Origin: Gamsiella multidivaricata
Taxonomy: Eukaryota > Mortierellomycota > Mortierellomycetes > Mortierellales > Mortierellaceae
NCBI RefSeq assembly: GCF_025024155.1
Contig: NW_026251717.1
Coordinates: forward strand, 372,001 to 436,000
DNA: 64,000 bases
Direction: 5' to 3'
Shown: piece after piece, positions 1 through 9,622 of the stretch
Numbering within the stretch: the first letter of the stretch is position 1
Layout of the letters: every line of letters starts with the position of its first letter
Notes under the pieces: generated by a model
The model's database searches: none
What the model saw: only the letters and a program-made list of their open reading frames with translations
Told to the model about the DNA's origin: nothing
Made by a program: the position numbers and the translations under genes

Positions 1-1
1 T

Positions 2-2055
2 GAAGCCAACATCAACCTGGTGGCGCCTGGTGCGCTTCGGGATTTTTGGGCTTGGATGATGCGAGCAGAGAAAATTGCTCAGAAGGATGGTGCTCGTATC
101 GGAAAGTTTGACTTTAGCTACCAAGGCGTCCTTCCCGTGCTCTTGGGAAGTGCAGGTAAAGTCTATACAGCGATGCGGATGAACTTATCCATTGATGGCA
201 AGTGCATATGCTTACTATTCCGACGATGGTTAACTTTCTTTAGTTTCCAGGAGATCAACGCCATCCGGTACCCCTCGCGCAATGTCGCCCCTGCCTCGCA
301 CCTCGTCTGACTTGACTGGTCAGAATTCAAAGCAAGCGGACGAAATTCCAATCGTGCCTACACTCAAGCTTGCACAACGCAAGCTGGCACTCAAGTTGTG
401 TGGCTCAGAGCTGTTGCGTTCTGACCTGAAGAAGACTGTGGAAAAGTAAGAGTACCCTGCACATATTTTCTCGAACCGAGAATTCGTAAAACATGTCTGC
501 CCCAAAAACTTACCATATGCCCATTTTCTTCTTTAGACTTGAGAGCGAGGGAAGCTATGAGGTTGCTGCAGGATGGGCCTTCTTTCATGGTGAGCTGGAT
601 CTCGCCATCGATGTGCTGAGTCGAGGAGGTAATTGCCTTGAGAATTTAGACTGCTGGTACCCCTACATCGACCTCAGGCAATCTACTCACTTGTAATGCT
701 TTTTATTTGATTTATACGTAGATGACAAACTAAAGTTGATGTCGATTGTTGTGGCGGGGTTCAACAGGAACCAAAGTGTCTCAGGAACGACACTGGGCGA
801 TCTGGACAACAGCGAAAAGCCTTCGAACAGCGCATGGAGGGATCAATGCCGAAGTCATAGCCAAGGCCAATCCAACCCTTATATCAGGGCTATCTTCAGT
901 TACATTGCTTCAGGGGACTGGAGGGATGTCTTGGACGAGCAGAGCCTTTCCCTGGCAGACCGTGTTGGTGTCGCGTTGAGGTTCCTGAGCGACGCTGAGG
1001 TAATGCCGTCGATGTGTATTCATATACAGTGTTAAGCGGTTGAGATATCTTTGGCATGTTTATAATGGTTTTTATCTGAAATATTCTCTAAATAGTTGAT
1101 GGCCCGCATTCAAGCAATCTCAGATACGCTTACCAAAGAAGGTGAAATCGATGGTATTATCCTCACAGGATTGACGGAGACGGGTCTGGATCTTTTTACC
1201 AACTATGTAAATCGCACGGGCGACATCCAAACAGCTGCCCTGGCTTCATCCGTAGCCGTTCCACGATACTTTAAAGATGTTCGCGCGGAGGAATGGGTCG
1301 ACTGCTACCGAGATCTTTTGGATCGCTGGCAACTCTACTATACGCGAGCAAAGTTCGACATTGCTCGTGGACGGTGCATACAGCAAAGCACGTTGAGTGG
1401 TGTCTCTGCCGCGGATATGACGCCCACACAAATTTACGTCCGCTGCAACTTTTGCAACCAGAGTATTGCTCGAAATTTGCTGATTCCGGGGGTGCGTGGC
1501 CGAGATGGGCGTCGATTGATGGTGCCCGGTGGAGGCGGACCCGGATCTGGAGCGGGCCATGGAGGTATGCATGCCCATGATAAGCAAGGTTCTATGGGCG
1601 GTGCAGGAATGGGCCAAGGTGCTGGAGGCACCGTGCCCGGAGGAGCACCAGGGACAGGTGGTGGATCAGCTGGTAGCTCGAGCAAGGCTGTGGTATGCCC
1701 CAGCTGTAGTAAGCCACTGCCTCGGTGCGCGATCTGTCTCTTGCACCTCGGTGTGCCAGCAGAGGGTAATGCTGCACTTGGTGTTTGGTCCAGTCTCGGT
1801 AACAAGGCCACAGGCGAGAGTACGTTAATGATGCCTTAATGGCTTGTGCGCAGCTGAGTAAAGCAACATTTGTACTAATGCCTCCCGCTACTTTCATACT
1901 TTTTAGAGCCCACAAGTTTTGATCTTTGGTTCACTTGGTGTCAGACATGTCGCCACGGTGGACATGCGATGCATATGGCAGAGTGGTTTGATCGACATAC
2001 GCAGTGCCCTGTCAGCGATTGCAACTGCCTCTGCTCGACTCATGACGCCCTGTAA
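2..2055 (+). CDS. MIOS/Sea4 homologue (GATOR2/SEACAT subunit), 5' end outside the window
   Basis: C-terminal 532 residues of a MIOS/Sea4-type WD40 protein; in the known family this is a GATOR2 (SEACAT) subunit that activates TORC1 at the vacuole. Six exons read in phase: 2-155, 244-445, 537-628, 722-999, 1096-1819 and 1907-2055. Only the alpha-solenoid and C-terminal zinc domain are seen. Solenoid signatures are GWAFFHGELDLAIDVLSRGG, IRAIFSYIASGDW and LSLADRVGVAL. The zinc domain has cysteine pairs CNFC, CPSC and CAIC, and in the last exon CQTC-RHGGHAMHMAEWF with CPVSDCNCLC, typical of the MIOS RING/zinc end. A glycine-rich insert of roughly 60 residues (about 1500-1680) separates the CNFC and CPSC pairs, which is unusual. 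The first intron could use AG at 249-250, but only AG at 242-243 keeps the frame. The WD40 propeller lies off the left edge. Confidence 0.85.
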
Positions 2056-2362
2056 TTATTCTCTGATTGCCCATACTCACGCATGTTATTAAAGACGGCT
2101 ATTCATTAAAAAAAAAAAAACTGTCGCTGTGGTGTATGGAGCCAAGTCTGCGCTAGTGATGCCTTGCCATCGCCTATGACTCTGCCTTGATAATATTTCC
2201 CCGTCTTTAAATGCTCTTCTCCTCGCGATCATGTAGAGACCAACGAGATGAAGACAGTTCTAGTGGCAGTTGACACCTTTGGCACGATGACATCTCTTCC
2301 GTATCTTATGAATGACGAACTAAGAAATAAAATGTTTCGATGTATTTATTTTGTGTATCTAT

Positions 2363-4027
2363 CTACATGTACTCGACTTGACGGGCATACCAGTCCCGCT
2401 GTCTCAATGCGCCGACGCGCGAAAACGTACTCATCTGGATCCCGACTAACGTCTCAGCATAGGCCATAAACACTTGGTCAACCATCATGGGCCCAAAGAC
2501 ACCTAGTGCTTCGACAGTGCCCATCTTCTCATGGTCCAAATACTTCCACCCTAGATTCGCAAACCGTCGCAGCTCCTCCGGGTTACGCTCGTTCGTCGCC
2601 ACAAAGACAGGCAGGATTTCTGCGGGATCCTTGGTTGGATTCAACCTCTCCTGGACGATGTCAATCCTCTCCGCGATCTGTTCTGTGGAGGGCAGGCAGT
2701 GAGCCATCTTAGAGCCTGCAAAGTTTCCTTCACAGTACTTGCTAAAGTCCCCGCGGCGTGCATGGATCGCTAGGAATCTATGGCGAGCGGGTTCGATCTC
2801 TCGACCGGTGTCAAGATCAACCTTGGGCTTGCTCTTGATCAGATTCTTGTCCAAGAACTGTTGTACGAAGGCTTCCAACTCGGCTGTGAAATGCAGGTGC
2901 TGACCGAACCGCTCCCATTCCGATTTTTCGGGGACCACGATCTTGTAGGTGTTCGAAATGCAGAGGTACTTGTCGCGACTGAAAGGTTCCAAGGTCGACA
3001 CGATAGTTCCGAGCCTGCTATCGTCTTCAGGGAGCGGACCCAGTGTCGCATTGAGACGCCATTGTCTCAGGAACCCCTTGGCAGTAAAATCGATCGTGCG
3101 CTTGGATCCAAAGCCGCAGGTAATCCGACACTGGATTTCGTTGTAGAGCGTGAGTTCGGCATCGCGCAGGTCATGAAACTCGACGACTTTGATCCCTGTC
3201 AGCTGGGAGAACCGTTTCAGGTCAAGGAATTTAGACCAGGGCTGGTTTTGTTTGGATTTGTCGTGGCTCGACGAAGTGATTGGTGGGATGATCAGGGTTC
3301 GACCCAGGGCCTTGGCAACTTCCATGCCTCTAAGCATTCCATAGAATTGGTTCGTGATCCCGGCATAAGGGAGATAGGTGAGATACCGCGTCGGGTCATT
3401 TCTTCTCTTCAATGTCTCCTCAAATGGCGCAGGGGTGAGAGCACTCTTTTGGATATTTGCAGCCATGGCACCGTCAATTGCTTTTAATTGCGGGCTCTGG
3501 TCGGACTCTGCAGGCGTGTTTATTGAGTCGAGGTTCCGATATGGGGTCAATGGCTCTGGGTGCTGTTGTCCTTGATTCGGCTGTTGAAGTTGTTGTGATG
3601 GATTTTCGTATTGCTGCTCGAAGGGCAATTGTCGTAGCTGATCCTCTTGCCTCTCGAGCTGCTGCTGCATCAACGCCTGCTCTTTTTCGTCGTGGAATGT
3701 GTTGTGATGAGGGAGCGCCGCGCGTGGACGACCGAAACCCTGGTGTAGGCTCCTGTACCGCGCAACCGTCTCCTCCTCATTCTGTGCGTTAACATGTTCG
3801 GAATGTTGGCGATCGCTGAATCGCCGGGCTGTCCAACGAGTGACGGAGGAGGAGGCGTAGTCTTCTTCAGACTGGCTCAATTGGCCGCTGGAGACGTGCA
3901 GGACAAGGAGGGAGCCTGAAAGGATTAAGAGTGAGAGGGCGAGGAGGATGGCGATCCGATGGCGAGTTCTGCTTGAGTGGTATCGGGCAAGCACACCAAG
4001 GAAGTTTGGTGACCCTGTAGCGGTCAT
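2363..4027 (-). CDS. GDP-fucose protein O-fucosyltransferase family, type II membrane protein
   Basis: Single exon, 554 residues. Start chosen at 4027 because the hydrophobic segment at residues about 24-45 then forms a type II signal anchor, and the frame upstream is low-complexity and not protein-like. A Gln-rich stem (about residues 90-150) is followed by the catalytic domain. It has the N-terminal motif around LTYLPYAGITNQFYGMLRG, the HARRGDFSKYC loop (the HxRRGDF GDP-fucose-binding signature) and the C-terminal MVDQVFMAYAETLVGIQMST segment. The family transfers fucose from GDP-fucose to Ser/Thr in the secretory pathway. Zygomycete homologues of this shape exist, and fucose is a notable sugar of their walls, but the acceptor here is unknown. 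A run of four CATTCC boxes lies 52-78 bp upstream of the start. Confidence 0.85.
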   Translation of the reverse strand: MTATGSPNFLGVLARYHSSRTRHRIAILLALSLLILSGSLLVLHVSSGQLSQSEEDYASSSVTRWTARRFSDRQHSEHVNAQNEEETVARYRSLHQGFGRPRAALPHHNTFHDEKEQALMQQQLERQEDQLRQLPFEQQYENPSQQLQQPNQGQQHPEPLTPYRNLDSINTPAESDQSPQLKAIDGAMAANIQKSALTPAPFEETLKRRNDPTRYLTYLPYAGITNQFYGMLRGMEVAKALGRTLIIPPITSSSHDKSKQNQPWSKFLDLKRFSQLTGIKVVEFHDLRDAELTLYNEIQCRITCGFGSKRTIDFTAKGFLRQWRLNATLGPLPEDDSRLGTIVSTLEPFSRDKYLCISNTYKIVVPEKSEWERFGQHLHFTAELEAFVQQFLDKNLIKSKPKVDLDTGREIEPARHRFLAIHARRGDFSKYCEGNFAGSKMAHCLPSTEQIAERIDIVQERLNPTKDPAEILPVFVATNERNPEELRRFANLGWKYLDHEKMGTVEALGVFGPMMVDQVFMAYAETLVGIQMSTFSRVGALRQRDWYARQVEYM

Positions 4028-4078
4028 TTTAATTTGAAGCACAAAGCACTCAATAAGGTTTGTATAGAGGCGGTCGAA

Positions 4079-4105
4079 GGAATGAGGAATGAGGAATGAG
4101 GAATG
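4079..4105 (-). promoter_or_regulatory. Four CATTCC boxes at 7-bp period upstream of the O-fucosyltransferase
   Basis: On the minus strand CATTCC recurs four times with exact 7-bp spacing (GGAATG on the plus strand at 4079, 4086, 4093 and 4100). It may lie in the promoter or 5' leader of the O-fucosyltransferase. CATTCC/T is the known core of TEA/TEAD-family (Tec1, M-CAT) sites. A simple tandem repeat without regulatory meaning is also possible. Confidence 0.4.
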
Positions 4106-5104
4106 AGGGATGAATGTAACAGCGACAAAAAGCGGCAATGAGGAGACAAAGGGAGTGGAGAGAAGACGGCGCCCCAAGAGAATGAGAAGGGGAAGAGAAA
4201 AAAGGGAGAATGAGCGATATGGACACCGGTCGCACCCTCTAACAGATGTTTGGAGCACATTCATGCTAATGGACCACCAATAAAAATATGCAATTTGCGA
4301 CAGATAGCCATCTGGTGCCTGGCTATAGAATGACATACATGCTCAATCAAATAAAAATAGTATTCAGGAGCTGGTGGCAGGCAGCGCAGGGTCCAAGTGG
4401 TAATTTTTGACTTTTTGGGGTCTTTTGGCCCTGTGGACAGCCATTTCGACCAACAAATTGAATCCAGATACAGCGGTCTGATTTCACACTCGTGGTGACA
4501 ACAAAAATAACAATGGCGAGCAGCTCAGAGCCCATATCTCATTTCTTCTGCACTTGGAACATCTGATACTCGGCTGCCGTGTTGCGCGCTTTTGCTTTAG
4601 GGGAGCCCTGCTGGCGGCGCTACAACTCCAAATGAAATACCGGAGGGCATTATGCTTGTGGATTCAGACTCCCTTCGCTCCAACACGTTTTAGCTCGCGA
4701 CTGATATTCCTTGGTCCAAAACTTCGTACACATATGATGCCGATAACAGCATTCCCGCTATCACATAATAATGCAGTCAGACAGGCTGGACGTCTCCGAG
4801 AAGGATGAAGCTCACATGCAAACGCTTCTATTCATCTCACCAAAGCAGACAGTATGCTTGCTACATAGCAGAGTATTTGTGGTGCCGAACGCGTGTTTCG
4901 TGAGTCTACAGAGCCAATACGCTTATATCCTAAGCACTTATACTTCTCGCAGATAGGCTAATGCAACTCACCCTATATAGCATACCTAAGCCTCGCATTA
5001 GCGTCAAGCTCTGAGCCCAGGGGGATACATATTGCTTTTTCTCTGGTCTATTTTTTCCTTCGTGCCCTTTCTTTATCTCTCCTCTCCCCTTTCCCGCGCA
5101 TAAG
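4106..5104. other. Divergent intergenic region
   Basis: Head-to-head spacer between the minus-strand O-fucosyltransferase and the plus-strand alpha/beta hydrolase, so it should hold both promoters. No convincing ORF, RNA or repeat seen. Confidence 0.6.
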
Positions 5105-6682
5105 ATGACGATAAAGCCAGACGAGTTGTCCCCTCTACAGCGGCGACTGAAGCATGAACGATGGTAACCTAGTCGGGCTCCAGTCTCTTTAATGTGTACG
5201 TTTGATGCCAATGGAGCATACCTTAATCATCATCACTGACACTTTTAGTCCTATTGATCTAGGACTCCACTGGCCTACGGACATCTCGCCTGCGCCATAG
5301 GTATGAGGACTTCTCATTGCATAAACCGTTTTTCCATGTGCAGATATATCCTCCGCTTGCTGACTATGCCCTTCACTTTCTTTTTATTTCTCCTCTTTAG
5401 TGGCCAGAGTGACAAAGTACACTGGATTATACATCGCAGGAAAGACACCTCCAAAACAGCCATACATGATCGGCGCTGCTGTGGCAATATTGTTCCCTGC
5501 CATTGAATGTCTCAGCATCCGTCAGTACCGAACGTTCATGAAGGCAGCTGTCAACTTTACACATATCCGAGCTGGCTTGGGATCAGAAGCAAAAAAGGCG
5601 AAATGGACGACCAAAATCCAAGGAGATGGATGGAAGGGCTACTGGATTCCATTCCAGGATCAATTGGTCGATACCAAGAAAACCACTGCAGCAGAAAAGG
5701 TGTTCGACCCTAGCAATATTCCCCTGGGAACCGGGTGCGACATGGTGGTCGTTGCTGTCCACGGCGGCGGATACATCGATGGAGGTGCGCTGATGTTCCT
5801 GGATTACTTCAGAAGGTTGATGATGAGTGCGCAGAAGGATCAAACTCTCAGGATTGGGATTCTCTCGATAGAGTATGGTAAGCATTCGATTTTTTTTTTT
5901 TTTTATTGTTGCAGTGAGCCCAGCACTTGCGTCCCGATCATTGTGTCCAGCTTATTTAATTGCGAATACCGGTATTCGCTGTCTTTCTTCAAGGCCTCTC
6001 CCCGGAGAACCCATACCCGCACGCTATGAACGAGATTATTGCTTCCTATCGGGATCTCATCAAGCTTCACGGTGTCGAGTCCAAGCGAATTATTTTTCGT
6101 AAGCAGGCCGTTCAATGTTAGATGTCATCTGACCACGAAGCGAAAAAGGGCAATGCCTAACTTTTTTTTGGATAATTTCACACAGTTGGGGACTCTGCCG
6201 GTGGAAACATATGTCTAGGAACATCTCTCAAACTGCGCGACGCCTTTTCAGAACTCGGCTCCCCTGCAGGTCAAATTCTGATCTGCCCATGGGCTCGCTC
6301 AGCTGATCCCCTGGAGAGCTCTCTCTACGATGTCGTGAGTGCTATCGGATGCGAGATCTATACTGAGGCCTATACCCAGAATGACCCCGAAACGGCAATG
6401 TGTACCTATACCTCTCCGTCGAGTGCATTATCTTTGACAGGATTGCCACCAATGCTGATATTCATCGGGGGCGTTGAGATCCTACGTCCCTCGATCGAGC
6501 AGTTCGTGGACAGGGCTCGCAACGAGGGTGTCGACGTCAAGAGTGTGCTAGGAGAGGGCCGATCCCACAATTATTTTTTGTTGGATGACATCTCCACAAA
6601 GCAGGACCGCGAGGAGGCATTAAGAGAAATGGGCGAATTTGTGTTGCGGGCACATCGCCAGTCTACGCAGGCGACAGAGTAA
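5105..6682 (+). CDS. Alpha/beta hydrolase fold-3 (HSL-type esterase/lipase-like)
   Basis: Five exons in phase: 5105-5163, 5263-5300, 5401-5877, 5994-6098 and 6186-6682, giving about 391 residues. The two small first exons join as ...KHERW-TPLAYGHLACAI-VARVTKYTGLY, which supplies the only ATG that keeps the frame open. A hydrophobic N-terminal stretch (about residues 25-70) suggests a membrane anchor. Oxyanion-hole motif VHGGGY, nucleophile elbow LGDSAGGN (catalytic Ser), a later Asp region near IFIGGVEIL, and a candidate catalytic His in GRSHNY. This is the hormone-sensitive-lipase-like family, which hydrolyses carboxylic esters; the substrate cannot be read from sequence. A T-run at 5889-5904 lies inside intron 3. 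A polyadenylation-like AATAAA occurs just after the stop. It converges on the small gene at 6872-7174. Confidence 0.85.
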
Positions 6683-6871
6683 TAAAACAAGAGGGCTTTC
6701 CATTAGACAAGACAACAAATCAGGAATAATAAAACCTAGACGGCATGGCTTTTTTATAGCTGGAGAAATAGTTGAAATGACGCTTTCTTTTTTATTGACG
6801 AAGCGATCAATAGTTCAGAGCAACAGGATAGCAGCTATAGCTTCAAACAGAAGCAACCTCTCAGTTTTTCA

Positions 6872-7174
6872 TCAGAAGGATCCATAGCCGCCGTAGCCTC
6901 CATGACCGCCATATCCATCACACCAGCCATAGCCACACGAATAATCATTGTAGTCCGTTGGAAAGACGTTGACGACCGGCTGGACGTTGCTCACAGGGAT
7001 AAAATCCGTCTCGGGGATGATGGCAATAGGCGCGATGGGAACATTTGTAGCTGGATAGTCAAAGCCAGGACCTGGAGGGCCGGAAGGACCAATGGCCCCA
7101 AAGGACGTGGCGGGAGTCATCTGGACGACGGTCATAACCAAAGACACTGCAGCAAAGAGGACGAGGAGAGACAT
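6872..7174 (-). CDS. Small secreted protein with Gly/Tyr-rich tail
   Basis: 100 residues, single exon. An N-terminal hydrophobic segment (MSLLVLFAAVSLVMTVV) looks like a signal peptide. A Pro/Gly patch (GPSGPPGPGF) and a Pro/Ile/Val-rich middle follow, then the C-terminus is a YGGHGGYGGYG repeat with two cysteines (CGYGWC). No family recognised. It resembles structural or surface small secreted proteins by composition only. A good TATA box lies 88-95 bp upstream, supporting a real transcript. Confidence 0.65.
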   Translation of the reverse strand: MSLLVLFAAVSLVMTVVQMTPATSFGAIGPSGPPGPGFDYPATNVPIAPIAIIPETDFIPVSNVQPVVNVFPTDYNDYSCGYGWCDGYGGHGGYGGYGSF

Positions 7175-7261
7175 GGATGTTGAAAGATTGTGCGTTGCGA
7201 ATAAATGAAGGCTAGGTGGCAGCTGGTTCCTCTAGTCCGAGTGAGATGCCGGACTGGCAGT

Positions 7262-7269
7262 CTTTTATA
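7262..7269 (-). promoter_or_regulatory. TATA box (TATAAAAG) of the small secreted protein gene
   Basis: Perfect TATAAAAG on the minus strand, 88 bp before the ATG at 7174, a normal promoter distance. Confidence 0.6.
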
Positions 7270-7798
7270 GACAGGAAGCCATCGTTAAGGACGCTGGGGA
7301 AGATTGCGACGGAGACTCGGGTTGCGGTTGTTAACGCATCTAGAAGTTGTAGAAATGGATGATTTATCTGTCATTTGATAGATGAACTGTTAAACAGCTA
7401 GAGTGGCTGGGTCATTTATCATTTCATTTGTCCACTACAGGAGCACTACCCTACAACACAGCATCATCATTGTACTAACTTGCTGCTGCAGCTTCATGGC
7501 CAGGTCATTAAGGAAAGGGCAGAGGGGCGATAGTGTGTACAGCCCATGTGTGTTCTCACCAATAAAGCGGGCGTCGCGTTTGCTCAATGGACAGTCGTGC
7601 ACAGATCGTGGGGAAATAAAGCAGGCTCCCTTTGTTGTGTTTTGTAAGCACTGCAGAAATAAACGCATCCGCGCTAGTGAAAATGCAATATTATCTGGGT
7701 ATATGTCTCGGCTATTTGTATCGTTATAATCTACTGGCCGTGTCTTTATTTGATAGCATTATCATTATTTACATAATTTTTATTTTTATTTTTTTTGG
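7270..7798. other. Upstream region of the small secreted gene
   Basis: No supported gene. It sits between the promoter of the small secreted protein gene and the 3' end of the next minus-strand gene. A/T-rich runs occur near 7765-7800. Confidence 0.5.
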
Positions 7799-9622
7799 TT
7801 AATGAGGGATGCAGGCTTTTGGCGAAGTCAAGGTTGGACCTTGCACCAGAGGAATACCCTTGTTGAATCCAAAGAACCCTGCATTGACCTGCAACGAAGC
7901 AGTGCCATCAGCATGGAGCGCGACATGGTTGGCCGGGCAGGTCTCAGTCTTGTCAGTGTCCCAGTAGGTGTTGACGCCCAAACTGATGGGCGAGCTGATA
8001 CCGGCCGAGAGAGCTGTAAACCCAAAGACCTTCAGGGCCATGCCCAACGAAGGCGAGACAGTAACGCCGACGCGAACGGTGGCGGTCTCTCGTGATCCAG
8101 GAGCAGTCGTGAGAGCACGCTTCTCGTTATGGCTCGACGCTGGATCAGCCCCAAAGTAAAGGGCGGTTTCTGAGCTCTTGCGACTGAGAACGTCTTGCTG
8201 GGCAGCGGCAACCTTGGGTGTACCAGGCATAGTACAGGTGCCGAACTGGACGGTGGGGAAGTTGGCGAAGCTACCACTCCATTGAATGACCCATGGGCAG
8301 CTGGTGGTGCTTCCGGTGTTGACCAACAGATCCTGGGTGGCCCGCACAAGGACCGCGAGGGAGACCGACCCTCCAAGACCAATACTGGCTCCCATGTCAA
8401 AGACACCAGGGACACTGAAGCCAAGCAACGGAATGGGAGCCATGAGGTCGAATCCTGGTGTCGTAACATTAATGTTTGTAAGGGTCAACAGAGGCTGAGA
8501 GTTGTTCTTCGAATTGTTTAGAGTGGAGACGGACAACTTGCTCTTGACGCTCAGCTGGGCCTGGTGGTTGATCTGAGTCATGCCGGAAATCTTGGACTCC
8601 GAGATACCCCAGTTGGCGCATTTCATCTGGCCATTGAAGATGTTCTTGATGCAAATCTGTTTCCAGGCCATGTTTGCCTGAGCTATAAATCATTAAGAAA
8701 AAATTGAACACAAATGTTAGATTACAACCGGCAGGGAACCATGGAACAAGAAGCGACCAAACGACGTCTTACCATAGCCCTTCACGCTACTATTGTCCAG
8801 GTTGGCGTCAACATTGTCAGCAGGAATCTGGCTAGCAACATTCTCGGTAGCCGAGGCCAAGTTGTGCTCATAGTCCCACATCGGTCCATCCTCTACTGCA
8901 GTTGACCGCTTGTGGAAGTAGAGACCAAGCATCTCATCCATTGGTTTGTGAGCGATCTTAACAGACTGGGCGCGATTCATCTGCGACCAGACGTCAGTCC
9001 TGACCACCCTAAAGCTGACAATGTTGGGGTTCTTGCTGTCCAAAAACTGAATGTTCTTGACCAACTTGACAACCGTCTCCATGGGATGATCTTGAGCCCA
9101 CTTCTTTGCCGTGGAACTCAGGTCATCATAACAGGCCTTGTTCTTCTTGAGATCGACAAAGTCATGAGGGATAATAACGCCAAAGACAGTAGCGGGGGAC
9201 AACTTCCAGCGACGGGCCTGCTGGGCGTACTCAGGATCCAGTTCGAGTTGCAGCTGAGAGGAACCAGCGGAGCAAGAGATCGACTTGACAGCATTTTGGA
9301 ACGCGAATGGGTTCAGGGCTTGAATTGTTTTTGAGCCATCGTCTGACTTAAGCTCGACGTCCATATCGACATGATGGCAGGCGCCATAGTATGAGCCTTT
9401 CTCTGCATCGATGAACCGGAGCTCGATGGTGTTCTTGGGCTGAAATCTTCCAAGTGTTCGTTTACGACCAGCGTACGAACGGGGCATCAGGTGAATAGGG
9501 ATAGACTTCATGGGAACTCCATCCTGAATAACAGTATCCGCAGCGAAGACGGACTGGTTGAGGACTGCAAGGCATGCAAGCCAGATGCAAATGAAGACGC
9601 GGACATGGTGATGTTGAGCCAT
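7799..9622 (-). CDS. Secreted protein of unrecognised family, two exons
   Basis: Exons 9622-8773 and 8682-7799 (minus strand) join in phase (...KGY-A-QANMAW...), giving 577 residues. Start at 9622 gives a strong signal peptide (VFICIWLACLAVLNQSVFA). The rest is soluble, with cysteines at YGACHHVDMDV, AVKSISCSAG, NKACYDD, MKCANWG, TSCPWVIQW, GTCTM, ETCPANH and KACIPH, so disulfides are likely. The second exon has beta-rich, Ser/Thr/Gly-heavy sequence (GASIGLGGSVSLAVLV; VGVTVSPSLGMALKVFGF), like a beta-sandwich or barrel. No catalytic motif or named domain recognised. Its role is probably extracellular or wall-associated, inferred from the signal peptide only. Confidence 0.8.

Noticed and set aside
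2780..3487. 235-codon plus-strand ORF within the O-fucosyltransferase
   Set aside because: Antisense shadow of the catalytic domain.
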